In this document: positions 8,887-17,380 of the stretch, piece after piece | How positions within the stretch are numbered: position 1 is the first letter of the stretch | Layout of the letters: the number at the start of each line of letters is the position of its first letter | Assembly (NCBI RefSeq): GCF_014205215.1 | Contig: NZ_JACHNC010000001.1 | Span: forward strand, 5,576,501-5,640,500 | Direction of reading: 5' to 3' | Source: Actinoplanes lobatus | Lineage (GTDB): Bacteria; Actinomycetota; Actinomycetes; Mycobacteriales; Micromonosporaceae | DNA length: 64,000 bases | Position numbers and translations under genes: made by a program | Notes under the pieces: generated by a model | Told to the model about the DNA's origin: nothing | What the model saw: the letters and a program-made list of their open reading frames with translations, nothing else | The model's database searches: none

Positions 8887-9096
8887 TCAGTTCTTCTGTT
8901 CGGCGAGGGTGTGGGCGACCAGGGCGTTGGCGTGCCCGTGCCCGAGGCCGTGCTCGGTCTTCAGCCAGGAGACCAGCTCGCCGTGCCGGGTGAGCGGGGA
9001 CGAGCGGATGAGTTCGGTCCAGTACGCGATCGGCTGCCCGTACTTCTTCTCGATCGACGGAAAATAGCTGGCAGGGCCCTTCACCGGGTTGGTCAT
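8887..9096 (-). CDS. DUF4287-family small protein
   Basis: A 69-residue protein whose SYFPSIEKKYGQPIAYW and LKTEHGLGHGHANALVAH segments match the DUF4287 family, which often occurs alone or fused to START-like domains. Function is unknown; it is probably cytosolic with no membrane segment. The ATG at 9096 gives the family-like start; another in-frame ATG at 9129 would add 11 residues. Neither has a strong ribosome site. Confidence 0.7.
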   Translation of the reverse strand: MTNPVKGPASYFPSIEKKYGQPIAYWTELIRSSPLTRHGELVSWLKTEHGLGHGHANALVAHTLAEQKN

Positions 9097-9171
9097 ACGG
9101 GGTGGACCGGCCCCGGCCCGGGAACTCATCGGTGATCTGGGTCACCGAAAGGTATTTCCTGAAATCCGTTC

Positions 9172-11049
9172 ATGTTCTTCAATGGATGGGTGCTCATCGT
9201 CGTACGCCTGCTCGTTGTCCTGTCGTTGTCGTTCGCGACCCTGCTGCCCGGCGCGCCGTCCGCCGTCGCGGCCGAAACCGGATGGACCGGCCCGTTGTCG
9301 ACCCGTGGCCGCTACATCGTCGACGCCGACGGGCAGCGTTTCAAACTGCGCTCCGGCAACTGGCACGGCGCGAACGGCACGTGGAACGGCTCCGGCGACA
9401 CGGCCGACAACGCCAACCACCACGCGGGGGAGAACTCGGGGCGGATCCCGCTCGGGCTCGACCGGGCGCCGCTGGACACCATCGTCGCCGGATTTCGGGA
9501 GCTGGGGCTCAACAGCGTACGGCTGCCGTTCTCGAACGAGATGCTGCGCGACACCGTCCCGGTGACCGACCCGGCCGTCGCCGCGAATCCGCAGCTGCGC
9601 GGGCTCACGCCGTTGCAGGTGTACGACCGGGTCGTCGCCGCGCTCACCGGCGCCGGGATCGCCGTCATCCTCAACAACCACACCAACACCACCCGCTGGT
9701 GCTGCGCCGTCGACGGCAACGAGCGCTGGAACACGTCGCAGAGCGTGCAGCAGTGGGAGGACGACTGGCTGTTCATGGCCCGGCGCTACCGCGACAATCC
9801 GCGGGTGGTCGGTGCCGACCTCTACAACGAGGTGCGGCGTACCGTCCTGGACGACCCGAACTGGGGCTGGGGAAACGCCCACGACTGGTTCGCCGCGTCG
9901 CAGCGCACCGGCGACCGGATCCTCGCCGAGGCCAACCCGAACCTGCTGATCATCGTGGAGGGGATCAACTGGACCGGGATCCCGGTGGACGGGTTCGCGC
10001 ACGAGCGGCCCACGCTGCGGCCGGTCCGTACCCTGTCGCACACCCTGGTCCGGTCCGGGAAGCTGGTGTATTCGGCGCATTTCTACGACTACACCGGCCC
10101 GAATCACAGCGGTGCCACCGGGACCGGCGAGACCAGCGATCCCCGCTACCGGGATCTGAGCGCCGCCGATCTGGCCGCCGTCGTGCAGCGGGACGCCCTG
10201 TTCGTGGCGGGGGAGCCCGGCAACCACTTCACGGCGCCGGTGTGGATCAGCGAGTTCGGGGTGGCCGCCGACGCCGCGCCGGGCAGTCTGCAACGGGCCT
10301 GGTTCGAGAACTTCGTCGACATCCTGATCCGGGCCGACGCCGACTTCGCCTACTGGCCGGTGGTCGGCTGGGCGGAGAGCGGCAACGAGTGGGGGCTGCT
10401 GTTCTTCGATGCCGCGGGGCGGCGATCCGGGCTGCTCGACGGTCCGGATTGGCGGTCGGCCGCCTGGCAGCGGCTGGTCAACGCCACGACACGACAGGGG
10501 TACGTTGATCCGGTCCCGTCGCGGTCAATGTTGAGCCCGGATCATGTTGACTTCATCGCGTCAACGTTGATGCATGCACAGCCGGACTGGGACCGGGGCG
10601 CCCGCAAGGCCGCCTGCCCGGACGGTCAACGGTTGATCGGGTTGAGCCACACCGGCAACCGCGGCCTGTGCACCGACGTGTCCGGCGCGACCGTCTGGAG
10701 CAGCTACCAGGTGGTGACCGACGAACGGCACGTCTCCCGGGACTGGGCGTCCGGCTACACGAAGTTGCAGTGCCCGGCGTCGTCGGTGCTGATCGGCTAC
10801 GCGGTGCGGGGCGCCGCCGTGTCCAGCGTCCTGTGCGCCACCGCCCTGCCCACGGCGGCCACCGACACCGGCCGGACCGTGTGGTTCGACCGCGGCGACA
10901 ACCGCCCGGCCGGTGGGCCGGGCGGTGACTTCGCGAGCGGCCACTACAAGGGCCAGTGCGCCGACAACGAGTACGCGGCCGGCATCGCCTACACCGGCCG
11001 CTTCCTGTCCTCGAAAACCCCGGACGCCCTCTTCTGCCGTCGCCTATGA
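9172..11049 (+). CDS. Secreted GH5 glycoside hydrolase with unassigned C-terminal domain
   Basis: Signal peptide of about 35 residues (cleavage near AVAAE) followed by a GH5 TIM barrel. The acid/base Glu lies in DLYNEVR and the nucleophile Glu in WISEFG; NNHTNT and YSAHFYDYTG are family-like. Endo-beta-glucanase activity is the usual expectation, but xyloglucanase or mannanase is possible. Residues after about 460 form a separate Cys-containing domain (CPDGQRLIGLSH, CTDV, LQCPASSVLIGY, GQCADNEYAAGI) with repeated C-P/A-x2-x-LIG patterns that I cannot name. The DNA joining the two domains is AT-richer and carries GTTGA motifs. Start at 9172 lacks a strong ribosome site. Confidence 0.83.
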   Translation: MFFNGWVLIVVRLLVVLSLSFATLLPGAPSAVAAETGWTGPLSTRGRYIVDADGQRFKLRSGNWHGANGTWNGSGDTADNANHHAGENSGRIPLGLDRAPLDTIVAGFRELGLNSVRLPFSNEMLRDTVPVTDPAVAANPQLRGLTPLQVYDRVVAALTGAGIAVILNNHTNTTRWCCAVDGNERWNTSQSVQQWEDDWLFMARRYRDNPRVVGADLYNEVRRTVLDDPNWGWGNAHDWFAASQRTGDRILAEANPNLLIIVEGINWTGIPVDGFAHERPTLRPVRTLSHTLVRSGKLVYSAHFYDYTGPNHSGATGTGETSDPRYRDLSAADLAAVVQRDALFVAGEPGNHFTAPVWISEFGVAADAAPGSLQRAWFENFVDILIRADADFAYWPVVGWAESGNEWGLLFFDAAGRRSGLLDGPDWRSAAWQRLVNATTRQGYVDPVPSRSMLSPDHVDFIASTLMHAQPDWDRGARKAACPDGQRLIGLSHTGNRGLCTDVSGATVWSSYQVVTDERHVSRDWASGYTKLQCPASSVLIGYAVRGAAVSSVLCATALPTAATDTGRTVWFDRGDNRPAGGPGGDFASGHYKGQCADNEYAAGIAYTGRFLSSKTPDALFCRRL

Positions 11050-11234
11050 GCGGCCGGGCGCCTGTCCGCCGTCGTCCGCGCCCAGCCGTGCGCCTGTTCC
11101 GCTGTTGCGGGTGAGCGGCCGGGCAGCCGGGCGGTCGTCCGCGTCAGGCAGCGCGGCCAGTGCCTCCCGCGGGCGGTCCGGTCGCGTGCGCCTTGGCTGT
11201 TGCTGGTGAGCGGCCGGGCGCCTGTCCGCCGTCG
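11047..11234. repeat. 28-bp direct repeats between GH5 and prfC
   Basis: The ~190-bp gap between convergent genes carries two perfect 28-bp copies (11047-11074 and 11207-11234) and a partial third near 11113. The GTCGCCTATGA tag at the GH5 stop recurs at the prfC stop. No hairpin terminator stands out otherwise. Confidence 0.8.
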
Positions 11235-11235
11235 C

Positions 11236-12849
11236 CTATGACAGGCCGGCGTCGAACACCCCGTCGAGGCGGAGGCCCGGGTGGCGGCCGGCCACCGTGC
11301 GCATCCGCCAGCGGTGCTGGAAGACGGCGAGCAGCGCGTCGTCGCGGACCCGGGTCATCACCTCGACGTTCGACTCGCCGCGCAGCATGTCGCGGCCGGC
11401 CGCGTCGGTGACGGCGGCGATCTCGTACGGCAGGAACTCCAGCCGCACCCGCACCCCGAACTCGGCCTCGAGGCGGTGGGTGGCGACCTCGAACTGCATC
11501 GGCCCGACGGCGGCGAACACCGGTGTGCCGTCGCCGCGCTGCTCGGAGCGCAGCACCTGGATCACACCCTCGGCGTCGAGCTGCTCGATGCCGCGGCGGA
11601 ACCGCTTGTAGGCCGAGGTGTCGTCGGTGCGGACCGCGGCGAAGTGCTCCGGCGGGAACGACGGCAGTGCCGGGTACCGCACCGGGCGGCCCGCGTAGAG
11701 GGTGTCGCCGATGCCCAGCGCCGTCGCGTTGACCAGGCCGACCACGTCGCCCGGGAACGCCTCGTCGATGGTGTCGCGGCCCTGCCCGAAGATCTGCTGC
11801 GCGTACTTCGTGGTGAACGGCTTGCCGGTGCCGCCGTGGGTGACGACCATGCCGCGCTCGAACCGGCCCGAGCACACCCGCATGAACGCCACCTGGTCGC
11901 GGTGGGCCCGGTTCATGTTCGCCTGGATCTTGAAGACGAACCCGGAGAACGGCGCGTCGACCGGCTGGTCGGCGCCGGCCGCGGTCGGCCGCGCGGTCGC
12001 CGGCGGCGCCAGCTCCACGAGCACGTTCAACAGCTGGCGTACGCCGAGGTTCGCGACCGCCGCGCCGAACAGCACCGGAGTCGTGGTCGCCCCCAGGAAC
12101 GCCTCCTGGTCGTGGTCGGCGCCGGTCAGGTCGAGGAGTTCCAGCTCCTCGGTGGCGGTGGTCCAGTCCGCACCGAACCGCTCGGCCGCCTCCTCGGCGG
12201 TCATGTCCTCCTCGATCGCCAGGTCGGCGCCGCCGGGGGAGCGCTGCATGCGGGTGAACACCCCGGTCCGGCGGTCGATCACGCCGTGGAAGTGCCCGGC
12301 GATGCCGACCGGCCAGGTCAGCGGCGTCGGCTTCAGCCCGATCCGCTGCTCGATCTCGTCCATCAGGGCGAGCGCGTCGTTGCCCGGACGGTCCCACTTG
12401 TTGATGAAGGTGATCACCGGGATGCCGCGCTGCCGGCACACCTCGAACAGCTTCAGCGTCTGCGGTTCGAGGCCCTTCGCGGCGTCCAACAGCATGACGG
12501 CGCTGTCCACCGCGGTGATCACCCGGTAGGTGTCCTCGGAGAAGTCGGCGTGACCCGGCGTGTCCAGCAGGTTGATGACCGTGTCCCGGTAGGAGAACTG
12601 CAACGCGGCCGAGGTGACCGAGATGCCGCGCTCCTGCTCCATGGCCATCCAGTCGGAGACCACGCCCCGGCGGTCGCCCTTGCCGTGCACCGCGCCGGCC
12701 TGGCCGATCACCCGCGCGTGCAGGGCGAGCGCCTCGGTCATGGTCGACTTGCCGGCGTCCGGGTGCGAGATCACCGCGAAGGTACGCCGTTTGGCCGCCT
12801 GGACTCCGACACCCGCCGTCGTGGCTGCTGACGACACGCTCTGACTCAC
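11236..12849 (-). CDS. prfC: Peptide chain release factor 3
   Basis: Translational GTPase that recycles RF1/RF2 after termination. G-domain motifs are present in order: SHPDAGKST (P loop), DTPGHADF (G3) and NKWD (G4), followed by the EF-Tu-like second domain and the RF3-specific C-terminal region (EQRGDGTPVFAAVGPMQFEV). The GTG at 12849 is chosen, since the upstream extension to 12933 is Arg-rich and unlike the family. It is an essential-type housekeeping gene placed between carbohydrate genes and divergent from the acetylesterase gene. Confidence 0.95.
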   Translation of the reverse strand: MSQSVSSAATTAGVGVQAAKRRTFAVISHPDAGKSTMTEALALHARVIGQAGAVHGKGDRRGVVSDWMAMEQERGISVTSAALQFSYRDTVINLLDTPGHADFSEDTYRVITAVDSAVMLLDAAKGLEPQTLKLFEVCRQRGIPVITFINKWDRPGNDALALMDEIEQRIGLKPTPLTWPVGIAGHFHGVIDRRTGVFTRMQRSPGGADLAIEEDMTAEEAAERFGADWTTATEELELLDLTGADHDQEAFLGATTTPVLFGAAVANLGVRQLLNVLVELAPPATARPTAAGADQPVDAPFSGFVFKIQANMNRAHRDQVAFMRVCSGRFERGMVVTHGGTGKPFTTKYAQQIFGQGRDTIDEAFPGDVVGLVNATALGIGDTLYAGRPVRYPALPSFPPEHFAAVRTDDTSAYKRFRRGIEQLDAEGVIQVLRSEQRGDGTPVFAAVGPMQFEVATHRLEAEFGVRVRLEFLPYEIAAVTDAAGRDMLRGESNVEVMTRVRDDALLAVFQHRWRMRTVAGRHPGLRLDGVFDAGLS

Positions 12850-13025
12850 GAAACCCCAACTTCCCGTGTGACCCGCCCGGCGCCTCCGCGCCGCCGCCCC
12901 TGCAACTTTAGGGTCGGCCCGGATCAGTCCCACGGAAAGCCCCGGTGGGAAGCGTCATACCTGGCGTCACGGGAGCCTTGACTTCGATGTTTATCGATGC
13001 CTAGTCTCGCGGTGACAGGCTGTCG

Positions 13026-13037
13026 TGAAACGATTCA
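13026..13037. promoter_or_regulatory. LacI-type operator candidate TGAAACGATTCA
   Basis: Ten of 12 positions are symmetric and the TGAAACG half is common in LacI-family operators. It sits 58 bp upstream of the rhamnogalacturonan acetylesterase gene, whose downstream neighbour is a decayed LacI gene. Confidence 0.5.
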
Positions 13038-13094
13038 TCCCCCGATCGTGCAGCGACCGCTCCCCGTAGCCGTGCATCCCCACATGGAGGACCC

Positions 13095-13922
13095 ATGCGC
13101 ACGCTCCGTCTCCTGATCGCCACCGCACTCGCCGTGCCGCTGCTCCTGGCCGCCCCCGCCTCGGCCGACCTGCCCGGATGCGGCGCCCGCCCCGCGGCCG
13201 CGGCGGAGGCCGCGGCCACCACCACGGTCTGGCTCGCCGGCGACTCCACCATGGCGAACCCGTCCGCCACCTGCCCGGTGGGCTGGGGCGCCCAGTTCGA
13301 CCCCCTGTTCACCAGCGACGTCGTCGTCAACAACCTGGCCCTCGGCGGCCGCAGCATCCAGACGTGGCTCTACGAGGGCAACGTCACCTCCACCATCGGC
13401 GCCGACGGTGAATGCGTGCTGAGCTCGACGACGGCGTCGGCGCGCTGGCAGCGGGTGCTCGACGGCATCAAGGCCGGCGACTACCTGTTCATCCAGTTCG
13501 GCATCAACGACGGCTCCACCACCTGCCCCCGTCATGTCGGGGCCGCCCGCTACCAGCAGCTGATGACGATGATGGCCCGCACGGCACTGGCCCGGGGCGC
13601 CCACCCGGTGCTGCTCACCGCGGTGGCGGCCATCACCTGCTCGGGCAGCACCGCGGTCAAGAACCGCGGCTTCGTCACCCAGACCCAGGCGGCCGCCACC
13701 GCGACCGGCGCCCCGCTCATCGATCTGCAGACGCTCAGCGTCAACCACTACAACGCGGTCCGGCTCTGCCCCAACAACGGCGACTACACCGCCGGGCTGG
13801 TCGGACAGTACTTCTGCAACGACCACACCCACTTCGAGACATACGGCGCACAGCGCATCGCCGGCCTGGTCGCCGGCGCACTCCGCACCCAGAACATCCC
13901 GCTGGCCACCTACCTGCTGTAG
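13095..13922 (+). CDS. Rhamnogalacturonan acetylesterase (SGNH, CE12)
   Basis: Secreted esterase that removes acetyl groups from rhamnogalacturonan so that lyases can act. Signal peptide at residues 1-24 (cleavage ASA/D). SGNH blocks are visible: GDSTMANP (nucleophile Ser), the Gly and Asn in FGINDGSTT, and the catalytic Asp/His in NDHTHFETYG. 275 residues is the normal length. GGAGGA precedes the ATG. Its stop overlaps the 3' end of the LacI-type pseudogene by 13 bp. A TGAAACG-type palindrome lies upstream. Confidence 0.9.
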   Translation: MRTLRLLIATALAVPLLLAAPASADLPGCGARPAAAAEAAATTTVWLAGDSTMANPSATCPVGWGAQFDPLFTSDVVVNNLALGGRSIQTWLYEGNVTSTIGADGECVLSSTTASARWQRVLDGIKAGDYLFIQFGINDGSTTCPRHVGAARYQQLMTMMARTALARGAHPVLLTAVAAITCSGSTAVKNRGFVTQTQAAATATGAPLIDLQTLSVNHYNAVRLCPNNGDYTAGLVGQYFCNDHTHFETYGAQRIAGLVAGALRTQNIPLATYLL

Positions 13923-14170
13923 ACGGTGTCGGCGGAGGCGTCGCGCATGGCGTCGAGGATGGCGCCCGCGCCGAGTTCGCCGATGCGGCCCACGTCGTGG
14001 CTCATGGCGGACAGTGCGGCACGGCGAGTTGGCACTGGGCCGAGTCGTCCCAGGCCACGACCGAGACCTCCGCCGGGACCCGGAGACCGCGTTCGCGTGG
14101 CTCCTCCCCGAGGACCTGCGAGGCGCGGGCCAGCACCAGACCGACCCGCGGTGGTTCCAGGGACACCGAT
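13910..14170 (-). pseudogene. Decayed LacI-family transcriptional regulator
   Basis: Minus-strand remnants of the sugar-binding domain survive in two frames. Frame one (about 14169-14003) reads EPPRVGLVLARASQVLGEEP joined directly to RERGLRVPAEVSVVAWDDS, skipping the ~150 residues that normally separate these parts. It stops near 14000, and the C terminus continues in another frame (ALSAMSHDVGRIGELGAGAI, 14014-13913). The N-terminal helix-turn-helix is absent. So there is an internal deletion, a frameshift and loss of the DNA-binding part. It may have been the local regulator of the acetylesterase. Confidence 0.75.
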
Positions 14171-14255
14171 CTCCTCCTTCTGATGAATTCCGCTCCGCGA
14201 CGGCCCATCCGTACGGGAGGAGGCGCCGACCGGGCCCCCGCGAGATCCTGCGGCG

Positions 14256-15332
14256 ATGAGGCGGAGACCCGGGGCGGCGGTGCTCGTGTGCCTGCTGGCG
14301 GCCGCCGCACTGGTGACCCCGGCGCCGGCCGCCGCCTTCGGGACGATCGAGGGTGGCGGCCAGCATCGCGAGCACGAGCACATCACCCGTGCCGCGCTGG
14401 CCTGCCCCGGCCGTGACTGTTTCGAGCCCGGCACGCTCGGCCGGCTCGCCGGGGACGGCCGGGGGTTCGGCGCGGTCGGGTCACCGGACCTCACCGAGGT
14501 GAACGTCCCGGCCGCCCACTGCGACGACGCCGACTTCCTGGCCGGCGGATACCCGCGCACCCGGGGCCAGGCCACCGCGGCCGTCACCGCCTGTGTGGAG
14601 CATCTGCGCGGCCGTTTCCGGGCGGCGGTCCGCGACGCCGCGGGACTGCTCGACGGGTATGGCCGGATCCTGCCGGACGAGGTGCTTCTGGACGGCGGCT
14701 GCGCCCTGGCCGAGCAGGGGGAGCAGCGCGCCAAGTGCACGACCCTGGAGGAGTTCGGGCGGGCGCTGCACGGCGTACAGGACTTCTACGCGCACAGCTC
14801 CTGGGCCGACGAGGCCGACCCGGCGCGCCCGGTCGGCCCGGACAACCCGCCGGGCCTGAACCGGCCCGCGCCCAGCCCGGTGCTCGATCTGCGCGGCACC
14901 GGGGCGCCGGACGTGCCGCCGGACCTGGCGACCGGCTGCTTCGTGCTGCACGACGCCGTCCCCGGGGTGGGCGTGTGTGAGCGGCGGATCACCCATGCGG
15001 CCCTCAACAAGGACAACGGCCTGATCGACGCGGTCACCGGTGAGGCGACCGGGCCGGGCACACCGCGCGGCCGGGTGGGGACCAACTTCGCGAAGGCGGT
15101 GACCGGCGCCGTCGTGGAGAGCCGGCACCAGTGGCGGGAACTGCGGGACGCGTTGCGCGACGAGTACGGCGAGCGGCGCGCGTCGGTGATGGTGTGCGCG
15201 CTGACCCACGACGATCCGCTGTCCGATTGCGGCGGTGCTTCCGACCGTACGATGATTGCGTCCTTTGTCATGTTTGCCCTGTTCCTTGGGGTGATCGCGC
15301 TCTCGTCGCGGCGTCGGAACCCGGCCGGGTGA
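14256..15332 (+). CDS. Secreted CinY-like protein (Het-C / zinc phospholipase-like fold)
   Basis: 358 residues with a signal peptide (cleavage near AAA/F) and a C-terminal hydrophobic anchor (IASFVMFALFLGVIALSS) followed by RRR, so probably held at the outer membrane face. HEHITRAAL, ALHGVQDFYAHSSWAD and ITHAALNKD are the His/Asp-rich segments of the CinY/Het-C group, related to zinc-dependent phospholipase C. The enzymatic role is inferred from fold-family resemblance only. It stands alone between the acetylesterase region and the L,D-transpeptidase gene. Confidence 0.75.
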   Translation: MRRRPGAAVLVCLLAAAALVTPAPAAAFGTIEGGGQHREHEHITRAALACPGRDCFEPGTLGRLAGDGRGFGAVGSPDLTEVNVPAAHCDDADFLAGGYPRTRGQATAAVTACVEHLRGRFRAAVRDAAGLLDGYGRILPDEVLLDGGCALAEQGEQRAKCTTLEEFGRALHGVQDFYAHSSWADEADPARPVGPDNPPGLNRPAPSPVLDLRGTGAPDVPPDLATGCFVLHDAVPGVGVCERRITHAALNKDNGLIDAVTGEATGPGTPRGRVGTNFAKAVTGAVVESRHQWRELRDALRDEYGERRASVMVCALTHDDPLSDCGGASDRTMIASFVMFALFLGVIALSSRRRNPAG

Positions 15333-15555
15333 CGCAGGTCTCCTCACTGAATCGGGGTTTCCGGGCCATCGAAGGCGGATGCGGTGTATCGGGCAGGCTC
15401 AAGATCTGTCAGGATGTCCTCTCCAGAAACACACCTGCATAGTTCGATCGACTCGACAGGCAACGTTCCGAGCCTCAGCCACGTCATCTAGATGAACGAC
15501 ATCAAGATGTACGGCCCCGGATGGCGCCGACGGGACCCCCTCGATTGTGAGAGCC

Positions 15556-16776
15556 ATGATTCAGCGACGTAAGGTCATCATCGGCACACTGGGCGTGGCC
15601 GCAGCCGCCACGGCAGCCGGGTGCACCTCGCGTGACAGCAAAGGCGGCACCGACTGGGTCGAGCCGGTGGCGAACATCGAGCCCCCGGTCGCGCCGGTCA
15701 AGCTGAACGTGACGCCCGTGAGTGGCACCAAGGACGTGTCGCCGGTGACGCCGATCACCGTGGCCGTCGAGGAGGGCACGCTCCAGTCCGTCACCGTCAC
15801 GGTCGGCAAGGCCAAGGTCGAGGGCGCGCTCCAGGTCGACGGCACGTGGAAGTCGACCGAGGACCTGGACTACGGCAAGACCTACAAGGTGGTCGCGACG
15901 GCCGCCGACAGCAAGGGTGTGGCCAGCGAGCACACCTCGAGTTTCGCCACGGTGAACCCGAAGAACGTCGCCAAGATCACGTTCCAGGCCAACGCCATGA
16001 CGTCGCTCAAGACCGGGCAGACGTACGGCGCCGGCCAGCCGGTGATCGTCGCGTTCAGCCGCGCCGTCAACAAGGCCGCGGCCGAGAAGGCCATCGAGAT
16101 CACCACCTCGCCGTCGGTCGACGGCAAGTTCTACTGGAAAGACGACAAGACCGTGCACTGGCGGCCCGCGAAGTACTGGGCCGCCGGCACGCGCGTCAAG
16201 GTCAAGGTCAATGCCTTCGGCGTCAAACTCGGCAAGACGGTGTACGGCGCGAAGAACGCCTCCACCAGCTTCGACGTCCGTCGTCAGCTGATCGCGATCA
16301 GTGACAACCGGACGCACATGACGAAGGTCTACATCAACGGCAAGCTCGTCCGCAGCATGAAGAGCAGCCTCGGCAAGGGCGGCGGCACCACCGGGGCCAA
16401 CGGCGAGCGGATCAGCTACTGGACGACCGGCGGCCCGCACGTCGTGCTCGGCCGGCTGCGGACGCACACGATGACCTCGGCGAGCTACGGCGTCAGCGAC
16501 CCGAAGGACCCGAACTACTACGTCTCCGAGGACATCGAGTACTGCACCCGGATCAGTTACTCCGGTGAGTACCTGCACGCCGCCCCGTGGAACGGCTCGC
16601 TGGGCCGGGCGAACCTGTCGCACGGCTGCATCAACCTGAGCACCTCCGACGCCAAGTGGGTGTACGAGAACTTCCTGATCGGCGACATCGTCGACGTCAA
16701 GAACAGCCCCCGGGAGCTTCAGATAGGGAACGGTCTCGGCGACTGGACCGTCCCCTTCGACAAGTACGGTCGCTGA
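15556..16776 (+). CDS. L,D-transpeptidase lipoprotein (YkuD domain)
   Basis: Cell-wall enzyme forming 3-3 peptidoglycan cross-links or attaching proteins. The N terminus has a lipoprotein signal with the lipobox Cys at about residue 23 (TAAGC). Two Ig-like domains (about residues 45-240) precede the catalytic YkuD domain with the His/Cys motif SHGCINLS and the upstream HAAPWNGSLGRAN. This layout matches mycobacterial Ldt enzymes. ATG at 15556 is preferred; GTG at 15547 is in frame three codons earlier. An 18-bp terminator hairpin follows. Confidence 0.92.
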   Translation: MIQRRKVIIGTLGVAAAATAAGCTSRDSKGGTDWVEPVANIEPPVAPVKLNVTPVSGTKDVSPVTPITVAVEEGTLQSVTVTVGKAKVEGALQVDGTWKSTEDLDYGKTYKVVATAADSKGVASEHTSSFATVNPKNVAKITFQANAMTSLKTGQTYGAGQPVIVAFSRAVNKAAAEKAIEITTSPSVDGKFYWKDDKTVHWRPAKYWAAGTRVKVKVNAFGVKLGKTVYGAKNASTSFDVRRQLIAISDNRTHMTKVYINGKLVRSMKSSLGKGGGTTGANGERISYWTTGGPHVVLGRLRTHTMTSASYGVSDPKDPNYYVSEDIEYCTRISYSGEYLHAAPWNGSLGRANLSHGCINLSTSDAKWVYENFLIGDIVDVKNSPRELQIGNGLGDWTVPFDKYGR

Positions 16777-16783
16777 CGACGAA

Positions 16784-16832
16784 CAGTGAAAGGCCCCGCC
16801 GATCCACTCGGCGGGGCCTTTCACTGTTTTTT
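16784..16832. terminator. Strong bidirectional terminator
   Basis: Perfect 18-bp stem (16784-16801 with 16809-16826), 7-base loop, then six Ts on the plus strand. It serves the L,D-transpeptidase gene and abuts the DoxX stop codon on the other strand. Confidence 0.95.
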
Positions 16833-17263
16833 CAGGCGGTGACCGGTTCCGCGGTGGCGCCGGCCTTCCGGCGGGACAGCAGCGCCTCCACCGACCACGG
16901 GCCCGCGCCGAGGGCGGCCACGGCCAGGAACGACCACGCGTAGAGCGCCGAGGTGACGCCGCCGTTCTCGATGGGCATCAGGCCGGTCTTCTGGTGGACG
17001 ACGAAGTAGGCGTACGCCATCGAACCGGACGCCAGGATCGCCGCCGGGCGCGTGAACAGGCCGATCAGGACCAGGCCGCCGCAGACCAGCTGGATGACGG
17101 CCGCGTACCAGCCGGGCCAGGTGCCGAGCGGGACGGCCTCGCCGGTGCCCTTGCTGCCGCCCAGCAGACCGAACAGGCCGGCGAGGCCGTGGCAGGCGAA
17201 GAGCAGGCCGACGACTATCCGGAAAAGCGACCAGACCGGGCCGGTGAAGCGGTCGAACGTCAT
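16832..17263 (-). CDS. DoxX-family membrane protein
   Basis: 143-residue, four-helix membrane protein of the DoxX/MauE group (GLLFACHGLAGLFGLLGG, then LFTRPAAILASGSMAYAYF). Family members are tied to redox and oxidative-stress functions in mycobacteria. The upstream region carries a 19-bp sequence matching the IdeR/DmdR iron box at 16 positions, so iron-dependent repression is likely. It is transcribed alone, with terminators on both sides. Confidence 0.85.
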   Translation of the reverse strand: MTFDRFTGPVWSLFRIVVGLLFACHGLAGLFGLLGGSKGTGEAVPLGTWPGWYAAVIQLVCGGLVLIGLFTRPAAILASGSMAYAYFVVHQKTGLMPIENGGVTSALYAWSFLAVAALGAGPWSVEALLSRRKAGATAEPVTA

Positions 17264-17287
17264 GGGGATCTCCTAGATCATCTGGGG

Positions 17288-17306
17288 TGAGGTAAGGCTA
17301 CCCTAA
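17288..17306. promoter_or_regulatory. IdeR/DmdR-type iron box
   Basis: TGAGGTAAGGCTACCCTAA matches the consensus TTAGGTTAGGCTAACCTAA at 16 of 19 positions and keeps the AGG..CCT dyad. It lies 25 bp upstream of the DoxX start, a promoter-overlapping position. Confidence 0.8.
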
Positions 17307-17335
17307 ATAGAGATCATTCGATTGAGTGAAAAGCG

Positions 17336-17367
17336 GAGGGACCTGTGGCGTGAGCCACAGGTCCCTC
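17336..17367 (-). terminator. Terminator of the SAM methyltransferase gene
   Basis: Perfect 13-bp stem (17336-17348 with 17355-17367), 6-base loop, followed on the minus strand by CGCTTTTCAC. It lies 14 bp after the methyltransferase stop. Confidence 0.88.
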
Positions 17368-17380
17368 GGGAGAGCCTGAA

